This document shows, piece after piece, positions 1 through 6,439 of a stretch of 7,759 nt of DNA. Under the pieces are notes generated by a model. It was not told the DNA's origin. It did no database searches and worked only from the letters and a program-made list of their open reading frames with translations. Both the position numbers and the translations under genes were made by a program. This stretch comes from Actinomycetota bacterium. GTDB lineage: Bacteria; Actinomycetota; Actinomycetes; Nanopelagicales; Nanopelagicaceae. Numbering within the stretch: position 1 is the stretch's first letter; each line of letters starts with the position of its first letter. The DNA lies in assembly GCA_009703165.1 (NCBI GenBank), contig WLGP01000038.1, positions 1 to 7,759 of the forward strand, given 5' to 3'.

Positions 1-477
1 AAGCCAATCTTCAGCATGGCTGGAACATGGGATGGCGCAAAGGCCGGAACATTGTTCGAGCAGGCACTTACAGCAGTTGGTGGAAAAGTTGATGCAGTTC
101 TTGCACCAAACGACAACAACGCTGCAAACATCATCACCATTCTTGATAAGAACGGCTTGAAGGTTCCTGTCTCAGGACAAGATGCTTCACCAGCTGGTCT
201 TCAGAATGTTCTTCTCGGTAAGCAGACAACAACTGTTTGGAAGCCATACACACTGATCGCAACAGCTGCATCAGATTTGGCAATTGCTCTCCTTAACGGC
301 GAGACACCAACAGCTGACAAGGCTCTTGCTGATGGAACTCCTTACATCGCAGTAACACCTAACTCAGTCGGACAGGCTCAGGTTAAGGATGTTGTTGCTG
401 CAGGAGACGCTAGCTACGACGAAGTTTGCACAGCTGCTGTTAAGGCTGCTTGCGATGAATTCGGCGTCACAGCGTAA
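1..477 (+). CDS. xylF: Xylose ABC transporter, substrate-binding protein (3' part)
   Basis: This is the C-terminal 158 residues of a periplasmic-type sugar-binding protein. The frame is open to the window edge, so the start and signal peptide lie outside. The protein binds a pentose outside the membrane and delivers it to the permease encoded downstream. Seen: the segment APNDNNAANI (residues 35-44 of this fragment), the hinge/ligand motif SGQDASPAG (58-66) and TTTVWKPYTLIA (76-87). They match, in order, the ASNDATAGGAI, SGQDADLAG and TMTVYKPITLLA stretches of E. coli XylF, which points to D-xylose rather than ribose or galactose. Two cysteines near the end (143 and 151) could form a disulfide; this is inference. 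A strong hairpin follows the stop codon, and the ATPase and permease genes come next on the same strand. Specificity is inferred by family; a related pentose is possible. Confidence 0.9.
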   Translation, partial: KPIFSMAGTWDGAKAGTLFEQALTAVGGKVDAVLAPNDNNAANIITILDKNGLKVPVSGQDASPAGLQNVLLGKQTTTVWKPYTLIATAASDLAIALLNGETPTADKALADGTPYIAVTPNSVGQAQVKDVVAAGDASYDEVCTAAVKAACDEFGVTA

Positions 478-493
478 TTAAGTAATATATAGA

Positions 494-528
494 CCTCCGC
501 GCCGGTACTTCATGTGCCGGCGCGGAGG
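494..528 (+). terminator. Strong intercistronic hairpin between xylF and xylG (attenuator/terminator-like)
   Basis: A perfect 12-bp GC-rich dyad (494-505 with 517-528) begins 16 bases after the xylF stop. It can be extended inward by one G-U and two Watson-Crick pairs to a 15-bp stem with a 5-base loop, TTCAT. It is followed by CTTTT, a short U tract. Because the ATPase and permease genes of the same transporter follow without another obvious promoter, the likely role is partial termination and/or protection of the xylF mRNA 3' end, giving more binding protein than membrane components. That role is inference. Confidence 0.75.
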
Positions 529-579
529 CTTTTACGCAGATATACATACTTTTATTCAACGCTCTTTGAAAGGGTTGTA

Positions 580-1335
580 ATGACATCGCAGAGGCCGATA
601 GTTGAACTCGTCGGGATTACCAAAAGTTTTGGACCGGTAGATGTTCTTAAGGGAATTGACTTCACCGCTTATGCCGGTCGCGTCACAGCACTTGTTGGAG
701 ATAACGGTGCAGGTAAATCAACACTCATTAAAGGTTTAGCTGGAGTTCAAGAGTATGACTCTGGCGTTGTTAAATTTGATGGCGAAGAAGTCCGACTCTC
801 AAGTGCGCGTTCAGCTGCCGCACTCGGCATTGAAGTTGTGTACCAAGATCTTGCTCTCTGCGAAAACTTGGACATTGTTCAAAATATGTTCCTCGGTCGC
901 GAATCGATGACAGGTATCACTCTCAACGAGCCACAGATGGAGTTTGAAGCGTCAAAGACTCTTACGGGACTCTCAGTTCGTACCGTTAAGTCAGTGCGTC
1001 AAAAGGTTGCATCCCTTTCAGGTGGACAGCGCCAGACGGTAGCGATCGCCCGTTCTGTGCTCCGTAATGCAAAGCTTGTCATCCTCGATGAGCCAACTGC
1101 CGCCCTCGGTGTGGCTCAGACAGAGCAGGTTCTTAACCTTGTTCGTCGCCTTGCAGATTCAGGCGTTGCCGTCATCATCATTAGCCACAACCTTCAGGAT
1201 GTCTTTAAAGTTGCAGACGATATCGCCGTTCTCTATCTCGGCAAGATGGTCGCGAATTTGAAGTCAACAGAGACTAATCATCTTGATGTCGTTCAGTACA
1301 TCACAGGTACTCGCACGATGGGAGATCAAGCATGA
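580..1335 (+). CDS. xylG: Xylose/pentose ABC transporter, single-domain ATPase
   Basis: The ATPase energises sugar import at the inner face of the membrane. Seen in 251 residues: Walker A GDNGAGKST (40-48), Q-loop Gln89, signature LSGGQ (146-150), Walker B LVILDE (166-171) and switch His203 in IIISHN. The start is ATG 580, with GAAAGGG at 568-574 five bases upstream. An in-frame ATG at 514 is rejected because it lies inside the intercistronic hairpin and would add 22 residues with no family resemblance. E. coli XylG, RbsA and AraG are about 500 residues with two fused nucleotide-binding domains. This one has a single domain, like rhizobial FrcA, so it must work as a dimer. Its stop overlaps the permease start (ATGA), indicating translational coupling. 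The xylose assignment comes from the adjacent binding protein and the xylA/alpha-xylosidase genes. Confidence 0.92.
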   Translation: MTSQRPIVELVGITKSFGPVDVLKGIDFTAYAGRVTALVGDNGAGKSTLIKGLAGVQEYDSGVVKFDGEEVRLSSARSAAALGIEVVYQDLALCENLDIVQNMFLGRESMTGITLNEPQMEFEASKTLTGLSVRTVKSVRQKVASLSGGQRQTVAIARSVLRNAKLVILDEPTAALGVAQTEQVLNLVRRLADSGVAVIIISHNLQDVFKVADDIAVLYLGKMVANLKSTETNHLDVVQYITGTRTMGDQA

Positions 1336-2555
1336 GCGTCACAATTGGTTCTGGCCACGAAGGAAATGTGCGCGAACAGATCAATGCCTACAAGGCACGC
1401 GTAAAAGGTGGAGAGATGGGTGCGCTGCCATCTGTCCTCTCACTCTTTGTTCTCACCGTTCTCTTCTCAGCCCTCAATCCTTACTTTCTGACTGAAGGAA
1501 ACTTCGCAAACCTTCTGACTCAGACAGCAACCCTGATGATGATTGCGATGGCACTTGTCTTTGTAATTTTGATTGCAGAAATCGACCTATCTGCAGGTGT
1601 GACATCTGGCGTTGCAATGGCTCTCTTTATCATCATGACAAATCGCTGGGGAATCGATTGGCGCCTATCAATTCTTGCCGGCCTTCTCTGCGGCATGGCA
1701 ATCGGTGGAATCATCGGATTCTTCGTTGCCAAAGTTGGAGTTCCATCATTCGTAGTAACCCTCGGCCTCTTCCTAGGCTTCCAGGGTTTGCAACTTGCAC
1801 TTCTCGGTGACGGTGGCATCTATCGCATTGAAGTTCCAGAGATTCGCGCGATTATGAATGACAACCTCCCTGCCTGGTTGGGATGGACATTCTTGCTCGT
1901 TGGATGGAGCCTCATGGCTCTTCTTGGCTTCTACGATCGACGTGTTCGCTCACGTAATGGTCTTGCAAATCGACCAATCTCATTGATGTATAGCAAGTTA
2001 GCAATTGTTGGAGTTGTCGGAGCTGCCTTGGTAGCACTTCTTAATACCAACCGAAGCACTTCAATCAAGGAGATCAGCGGAGTTCCGATTGTTGTTCCCA
2101 TCGCAGTCACAATTCTCTTCCTTGGAACGCTGCTTCTTGATCGCACTCGCTTTGGTCGCCACCTCTACGCTGTTGGCGGAAACCCTGAAGCAGCACGACG
2201 TTCAGGAATCAAAGTTGTAAAGATCCGCATCATTGCATTCGTTCTCTGCTCATCACTTGCGGTGATCTCAGGTATCTTCAATGCAAGTCGTGTTGGCGCA
2301 GTGGAAGCAACTGCAGGAAAGGCGATCGTTCTCTCCGGTGTTGCAGCAGCTGTGGTTGGAGGCGTAAGCCTCTTCGGTGGCCGAGGACGCCTCATCCATG
2401 CAGCAGTTGGAGCTTTGGTTATCGCAATTATCGATAACGGACTTGGACTCATTGGTCTTCCTGCAGGAATCAACTTCCTCGTCACAGGTGGAGTTTTGAT
2501 CTTGGCAGCAACTGTCGATGCTGTATCTCGAAAGAGATCTGCAGCCGCGCGCTAG
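1332..2555 (+). CDS. xylH: Xylose/pentose ABC transporter, permease
   Basis: This is an integral membrane permease of the BPD_transp_2 family (RbsC/XylH/AraH), forming the sugar channel with the XylG dimer. Seen: 407 residues, close to the usual length of XylH (about 390), with roughly ten hydrophobic segments. These include residues 33-49, 64-84, 90-103, 112-134, 138-158, 183-200, 222-237, 251-269, 299-317 and 331-397. The family motif AEIDLSAG lies at 82-89 and matches the E/GIDLS.G signature. The cytoplasmic ATPase-contact region GRHLYAVGGNPEAARRSG lies at 275-292. A basic, polar N-terminus of about 30 residues precedes the first helix. The start is ATG 1332, overlapping the xylG stop by 4 bp, with GGGAG at 1320-1324 seven bases upstream. 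It is the last gene of the unit; a large dyad follows 16 bases after the stop. Confidence 0.92.
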   Translation: MSVTIGSGHEGNVREQINAYKARVKGGEMGALPSVLSLFVLTVLFSALNPYFLTEGNFANLLTQTATLMMIAMALVFVILIAEIDLSAGVTSGVAMALFIIMTNRWGIDWRLSILAGLLCGMAIGGIIGFFVAKVGVPSFVVTLGLFLGFQGLQLALLGDGGIYRIEVPEIRAIMNDNLPAWLGWTFLLVGWSLMALLGFYDRRVRSRNGLANRPISLMYSKLAIVGVVGAALVALLNTNRSTSIKEISGVPIVVPIAVTILFLGTLLLDRTRFGRHLYAVGGNPEAARRSGIKVVKIRIIAFVLCSSLAVISGIFNASRVGAVEATAGKAIVLSGVAAAVVGGVSLFGGRGRLIHAAVGALVIAIIDNGLGLIGLPAGINFLVTGGVLILAATVDAVSRKRSAAAR

Positions 2556-2571
2556 GTAAAGAGTTAAAGGC

Positions 2572-2623
2572 AGTTAAGCCTCATTCTTACAGTAAGTAGA
2601 TTACTTAAGGATGGGGCTTAACT
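2572..2623. terminator. Bidirectional terminator between convergent xylH and alpha-xylosidase genes
   Basis: Arms 2572-2589 and 2606-2623 pair over 18 bp with only two G-U pairs. Inside them, 2591-2595 (AGTAA) pairs with 2601-2605 (TTACT) around the loop GTAGA, leaving one bulged C at 2590. The total is about 23 bp. The right arm lies within the last codons and stop of the - strand alpha-xylosidase gene, so coding sequence doubles as terminator stem. T-rich stretches follow in both directions but are imperfect (TCTTGCCCGTTTT on +, CTTTAACTCTTT on -). It is the only strong terminator candidate for either operon at this junction. Confidence 0.75.
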
Positions 2624-4631
2624 CTTGCCCGTTTTCAGCAAGAGTGCTGACTCGTACATATAAAGGAAGTGATGTGTAGCCATGCTTTTCACTACGCCAG
2701 ATTCCGCCTTCAACGCTCTCACCGGTAATTAATGAGATCCAGGTGCCTTCTGGCAGATAGAAATCAGCAACGCCTTCAGAGTTAAAGATCGGTGCGACAA
2801 GAATTGATTCGCCCAACATATATTGGCGATCAAGGTAGAGGCAGTTGGGATCTTCAGGAAATTCCATCATCATTGGACGCATCATTGGTACGCCTTGCAC
2901 GTGGGCTATCTCTGCCATCTTAAGGATGTAAGGCATCAATGAAATCTTGAGATCGGTAAAGAATTTAGTGACAACACTTGCCTCATCATCGATAAGCCAC
3001 GGAACGCGATATGAAGCACTGCCATGGAGACGTGAATGTGACGAGAGGAGACCAAAGGCCACCCAACGCTTAAAGACATCTGGATTAGGTGTTCCTTCAA
3101 AACCACCAATGTCATGGCTCCAATATCCAAAGCCCGACAGAGCCATGCTTAAGCCGCCGCGAAGTGTTCCAGCCATTGATTCAAAGGTCGATTCATTATC
3201 TCCACCCCAGTGGATGGGAAACTTCTGACAGCCAGCAGTTGCAGAGCGTGCAAAGACGACTGTCTCCTTATTTGGTTTGCGCTCTAATAACTCAAAGACT
3301 GTCTTGTTATAGAGATATGGGTAGTAGTTATGCATCAACTCTGGATCGCTGCCATCGCTATAGACCACATCGGTTGGAATTCTCTCGCCGAAATCTGTCT
3401 TAAATGAATCTACGCCGATATCGATAAGTTTCTGTAGCTTTGATTGGAACCATGTACAGGCATCTGGATTGGTGAAATCTACGATCGCCATTCCAGGCTG
3501 CCATAGATCCCATTGCCAGATGCTGCCATCAGGGCGCTTGATGAGATAACCCTTCTCTTTCGCCTCAGGAAAGAGTGAAGACATCTGTGCGATGTAAGGG
3601 TTGGTCCAGACGCAGACGCGATAACCCTTATCGTGCAAGCGTTTGATGAGCCCTGCTGGATCTGGAAAGACTGCGCTATCCCACTCAAAATCACTCCAAC
3701 TAAATTCCTTCATCCAGAAACAGTCGAAGTGGAATGCGCTGACAGGTATCTCTCGCTCTGCCATTCCATCTAAGAACGAGTTAACCGTTGCCTCATCATA
3801 ATTTGTTGTAAATGAGGTTGAGAGCCAGAGACCAAAGGACCACTCAGGAACTTTGGCAGGCTTACCGAGAAAATCTGTATAGCGTTTAATAATGTCGCGC
3901 GGGTTATCGCCATAGATAAAGAAGATCTCTAGCTCTTCACCTGGAACGGAGATCTGCACCTTATCGACGACTTCTGTGCCGATCTCAAGGCTGACCTTGC
4001 CGGTGTGATTGATGAAGATTCCATATCCACGATTGGTGAGGTAGAAAGGAATGTTCTTATATGCCTGTTCGGATGCGGTTCCGCCATCTTCATTCCAAAT
4101 GTCGATGACCTGTCCATTTTTTACAAATGGAGTGAAATGTTCGCCAAGGCCGTAGACCAATTCACCGACTGCGAGGTTGAGTTGGATATTGATATATGGA
4201 TCACCGTTATGGTCCATCCATGCAATTCCCTTATCGCCAACGCGTGTGAGTTCTCGACCGGCAGCATTTACGGAGAGAAGAAAACTTTCACCTTCGGTAA
4301 TCGTTGCACTGAGATCGCCGCTTGAGGCAAGAAATGTTGGACCACTGCCTGCCACCTGCAACGAAGTTCCATCTGATGCTAATTCAAAGTGGGGGCCACG
4401 ATCGATTCCGCCTTCGTGATGTGTCACCTTCATGCCGATGATGTTCTTCATCGGTGAGTGAAGACGCGTTGTAATCAGTGGAATATTGAGAGTATCTCCA
4501 CGATCTGCAATCACCTTGCTCGGTGAAAATATCGTCAGACCAGAGTCTGTGCGATCGATGCGGTGGGCGGTCTTACCGTAGTAAGCGCGCACACCTTCTC
4601 GCAGTAACCAGAATCCGTTGGTAAAGCGCAT
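2601..4631 (-). CDS. yicI: Alpha-xylosidase, glycoside hydrolase family 31 (YicI type)
   Basis: A cytoplasmic retaining glycosidase that removes alpha-linked xylose from the non-reducing end of xylosides such as isoprimeverose (EC 3.2.1.177). Seen in 676 residues: an N-terminal beta-sandwich region (about 1-250) and a catalytic barrel with KTDFGE (nucleophile Asp413) and HWGGDN (acid/base Asp478). LSGFGYWSHDIGGF (498-511) and SSHSRLHG (530-537) follow. Residues that mark alpha-xylosidase rather than alpha-glucosidase activity in E. coli YicI (Phe277, Cys307, Phe308, Trp345, Lys414, as I recall) align at a constant shift of three: Phe274, Cys304, Phe305, Trp342, Lys411. There is no signal peptide. 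The protein is about 95 residues shorter than YicI (772) and appears to lack the distal C-terminal beta domain. It begins 11 bp after the xylA stop with no close Shine-Dalgarno, so coupled translation is likely. Confidence 0.93.
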   Translation of the reverse strand: MRFTNGFWLLREGVRAYYGKTAHRIDRTDSGLTIFSPSKVIADRGDTLNIPLITTRLHSPMKNIIGMKVTHHEGGIDRGPHFELASDGTSLQVAGSGPTFLASSGDLSATITEGESFLLSVNAAGRELTRVGDKGIAWMDHNGDPYINIQLNLAVGELVYGLGEHFTPFVKNGQVIDIWNEDGGTASEQAYKNIPFYLTNRGYGIFINHTGKVSLEIGTEVVDKVQISVPGEELEIFFIYGDNPRDIIKRYTDFLGKPAKVPEWSFGLWLSTSFTTNYDEATVNSFLDGMAEREIPVSAFHFDCFWMKEFSWSDFEWDSAVFPDPAGLIKRLHDKGYRVCVWTNPYIAQMSSLFPEAKEKGYLIKRPDGSIWQWDLWQPGMAIVDFTNPDACTWFQSKLQKLIDIGVDSFKTDFGERIPTDVVYSDGSDPELMHNYYPYLYNKTVFELLERKPNKETVVFARSATAGCQKFPIHWGGDNESTFESMAGTLRGGLSMALSGFGYWSHDIGGFEGTPNPDVFKRWVAFGLLSSHSRLHGSASYRVPWLIDDEASVVTKFFTDLKISLMPYILKMAEIAHVQGVPMMRPMMMEFPEDPNCLYLDRQYMLGESILVAPIFNSEGVADFYLPEGTWISLITGESVEGGIWRSEKHGYTSLPLYVRVSTLAENGQELSPILK

Positions 4632-4642
4632 GAGATAAGGGT

Positions 4643-5803
4643 TTAGCCCTTAACTCCCATGAGGTGCTCAAGAGCTAATTGATCTAGCGCTTCGTAGTGA
4701 TATCCACGAGCACCTGCTGCCTCAAGATCGAAGTTCTCGGCTGCTTGTAGCGACTTCCATGTTTCACCTGCAGCAAGTGTTGGCTCGGCAAGACCTGGGA
4801 TATTTGATTCTTTCATTGCAGCGATGACACGTGGGTCGCTACGGAATGCAAGTGCGCGCTCTTTGAGAAGAAGATAGGTGCGCATATTTGCAGTTGCAGA
4901 CTCCCAGACGCCCTTATCGCTTTCAGTACGTCCTGGCTTGTAATCAAAGTGCTTTGGTCCTGCGTACTTGTAGCTCTCGAGTAGATCTACAAGGAAGAAG
5001 GCTGATTTGAGATCGCCATGTCCGAAGACGAGATCCTGGTCGTACTTTGGACCGTGTTGGCCGTTGAGATCGATGTGGAAGAGCTTTCCATGCCAGAGCG
5101 CTTGGGCGATTCCGTGAACAAAATTAAGTCCAGCCATCTGCTCGTGGCCAACTTCTGGATTGAGTCCAACAAGTTCTGGGCGATCGAGCGAGTTGATAAA
5201 TGCGAGCGCGTGGCCAATTGTTGGAAGGAAGATATCTCCACGTGGCTCATTTGGCTTTGGCTCAATTGCAAACTTGATGTCATAACCGTTATCGGTAACA
5301 AATTCACCGAGAATGTTAAAAGCTTCACGAAAGCGATCGAGTGCAACGTAGGCATCCTTTGCGCCATCAGATTCTGCGCCTTCACGTCCGCCCCAGCAGA
5401 CATAGGTTTGAGCGCCTAGTTCAACTGCGAGTTCAATATTGCGCATCACTTTGCGAATTGCATAGCGGCGAATATCGCGATCATTAGATGTAAATGCGCC
5501 ATCCTTAAAGACTGGGTGGGTAAAGAGATTTGTTGTCGCCATCGGAACTTTTATTCCGGTATCGGCAAGGGCCTTCTTGAAGCGATCGATATGGCCTCGA
5601 CGTGATGCATCATCGCTTCCGAAAGGAATCAGGTCATCATCATGGAATGTCACACCGTAGGCACCGCGTGCTGCCAGTTCATTGACTGTGCGGACAGGAT
5701 CTAGCGCGTCACGGGTTGCATCTCCGAAGGGGTCACGAGCCTGCCATCCCACTGTCCAGAGGCCGAAGGTGAACTTATCTGCCGGTGTTGGGGTTACTGA
5801 CAT
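4643..5803 (-). CDS. xylA: Xylose isomerase (class I, actinobacterial type)
   Basis: Interconverts D-xylose and D-xylulose in the cytoplasm (EC 5.3.1.5), the entry step before xylulokinase. Seen in 386 residues: catalytic His54 and Asp57 (TFHDDD), the EPKP motif with Glu181 and Lys183, NPEVGH with Glu217 and His220, Asp245 (FHID), Asp255 and Asp257 (KYDQD) and Asp287 (HFDYKP). Sugar-pocket aromatics Trp16, Phe94 and Trp137 are also present. All fall on the residue numbers of the Streptomyces/Actinoplanes enzymes without any shift, and the length (about 388 in those) agrees, so metal binding and catalysis should be intact. The start is ATG 5801-5803, with GGGAG (complement of 5810-5814) six bases upstream. 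It is first in a two-gene - strand unit with the alpha-xylosidase, converging on the xylose transporter. Xylulokinase is not in the window. Confidence 0.97.
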   Translation of the reverse strand: MSVTPTPADKFTFGLWTVGWQARDPFGDATRDALDPVRTVNELAARGAYGVTFHDDDLIPFGSDDASRRGHIDRFKKALADTGIKVPMATTNLFTHPVFKDGAFTSNDRDIRRYAIRKVMRNIELAVELGAQTYVCWGGREGAESDGAKDAYVALDRFREAFNILGEFVTDNGYDIKFAIEPKPNEPRGDIFLPTIGHALAFINSLDRPELVGLNPEVGHEQMAGLNFVHGIAQALWHGKLFHIDLNGQHGPKYDQDLVFGHGDLKSAFFLVDLLESYKYAGPKHFDYKPGRTESDKGVWESATANMRTYLLLKERALAFRSDPRVIAAMKESNIPGLAEPTLAAGETWKSLQAAENFDLEAAGARGYHYEALDQLALEHLMGVKG

Positions 5804-5886
5804 GGACTACTCCCGTTATCTCGTGGGGCAACCTGTCCGAAGGTGCTCTTTGGTACGTGGGTTGCGCTCGGTTTTACCTATGGCGA

Positions 5887-5938
5887 ACTTACCCGTAACC
5901 TTGGCCAATAGCCACAGGATTTAAATAACATTTCTGTG
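5887..5938. promoter_or_regulatory. Putative regulatory region between xylA and tRNA-Leu (operator candidates)
   Basis: The 169 bases between the divergent xylA start (5803) and the tRNA (5973) must hold both promoters. Visible symmetry: TTACCCGTAA (5889-5898), TTGGCCAA (5901-5908), ATTTAAAT (5919-5926), and the arms CACAG (5913-5917) and CTGTG (5934-5938) spaced by 16 bases. Any could bind a xylose regulator. On the + strand, TTGGCC (5901) and AATAAC (5924) are 17 bases apart and could be a weak -35/-10 pair for the tRNA. No consensus promoter for xylA is evident. No regulator gene is in the window. Confidence 0.3.
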
Positions 5939-5972
5939 ACTGTTTATGTGAAGGCAGGGCAGACACTCTTTT

Positions 5973-6056
5973 GCGGGAGTGGTGAAATGGCAGACACGCA
6001 GGTCTTAGGAACCTGTGTCTTCGGACGTGCGGGTTCAAGTCCCGCCTCCCGCACCA
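5973..6056 (+). tRNA. tRNA-Leu (anticodon UAG)
   Basis: A complete class II tRNA. The acceptor stem is GCGGGAG (5973-5979) with CTCCCGC (6046-6052), discriminator A6053 and an encoded CCA at 6054-6056. The D stem is GTG/CAC (5982-5984, 5995-5997). The anticodon stem is CAGGT/ACCTG (5999-6003, 6011-6015) around the loop CTTAGGA, giving anticodon TAG (6006-6008), which reads CUN leucine codons. The long variable arm (6016-6028) has a GTC-TTCG-GAC stem-loop, as expected for leucine. The T stem is GCGGG/CCCGC with loop TTCAAGT. No terminator with a U tract follows, so read-through into the next gene is possible. Confidence 0.97.
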
Positions 6057-6074
6057 GTACTACAACCACTCGTA

Positions 6075-6098
6075 GATATATATATCGAGGTTAGGTGA
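6075..6098 (+). promoter_or_regulatory. AT palindrome, possible -10 element, and ribosome site of the helix-hairpin-helix gene
   Basis: GATATATATATC at 6075-6086 is a perfect 12-base palindrome, extended imperfectly by flanking CTCG (6069-6072) and CGAG (6086-6089). Its TATATA core could act as a -10 box, with transcription starting near 6092-6095, which would leave little or no leader. AGGTGA (6093-6098) is a Shine-Dalgarno candidate five bases before ATG 6104. GAGG (6087-6090) is one four bases before GTG 6095. The promoter reading is inference; no matching -35 is visible. Confidence 0.35.
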
Positions 6099-6103
6099 CC
6101 ACC

Positions 6104-6439
6104 ATGGCTAAACCATCGCGCGCCAAAGTGAAGAAACTTCAATCAGAGGCGATGAAGGCTGCAGCAGAGCGAAGAGCTGAGAAAGCGGCAAGTAAATGCG
6201 CTGTCACTCGCGGAGAAGTTGATCTAGATAGATATGCCGAGGTTGATCAAGAATGGGTTGCAATAGGTATTAGCGCACCCGCACGCAGAGCGTTGATTGA
6301 TGACGGCTATTACTCACTCTCAGATTTACGTAAAGCATCACTGAGCGCTCTTAAGGAGTTGCATGGCGTCGGACCCAATGTGATCCGAATTCTTGTTGCA
6401 GAGATGAAGAAGGCTGATATTCAATTTAGAAGTAAGTAG
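6104..6439 (+). CDS. Small basic protein with helix-hairpin-helix (RNA polymerase alpha-CTD-like) domain
   Basis: I do not recognise a named gene. Seen in 111 residues: a Lys/Arg/Ala-rich N-terminal stretch (1-31) that is probably helical or disordered, then a compact domain at about 50-105. This domain has the pattern I.APARRALIDDGY.SLSDL followed by LKELHGVGPNVIRIL (83-97). The GVG hairpin and its spacing resemble the tandem helix-hairpin-helix fold of the RNA polymerase alpha C-terminal domain, so sequence-independent DNA binding is the likely activity. The cellular role is unknown. The start is taken at ATG 6104 because AGGTGA lies five bases upstream. GTG 6095, in frame and three codons earlier, has GAGG four bases upstream and cannot be excluded. 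The stop abuts the stop of the convergent channel gene with no base between them. Confidence 0.8.
   Translation: MAKPSRAKVKKLQSEAMKAAAERRAEKAASKCAVTRGEVDLDRYAEVDQEWVAIGISAPARRALIDDGYYSLSDLRKASLSALKELHGVGPNVIRILVAEMKKADIQFRSK

Noticed and set aside
514..579. Longer xylG start at ATG 514.
   Set aside because: It lies within the terminator-like stem, has no ribosome site, and the 22 added residues do not resemble ABC ATPases. ATG 580 has GAAAGGG at the right distance.
2165..2485. Minus-strand open frame of 106 codons inside xylH.
   Set aside because: Rich in Pro, Arg, Thr and Ala as expected for the antisense of a membrane-protein gene; no ribosome site or family features.
5018..5419. Plus-strand open frame of 133 codons inside xylA.
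   Set aside because: It lies wholly antisense to a fully conserved xylose isomerase; composition follows from the codon use of the other strand.
6036..6056. The 3' end of tRNA-Leu as an integration (att) site.
   Set aside because: No integrase gene and no second copy of the tRNA 3' sequence is visible in the window; flanking genes look like normal chromosome.
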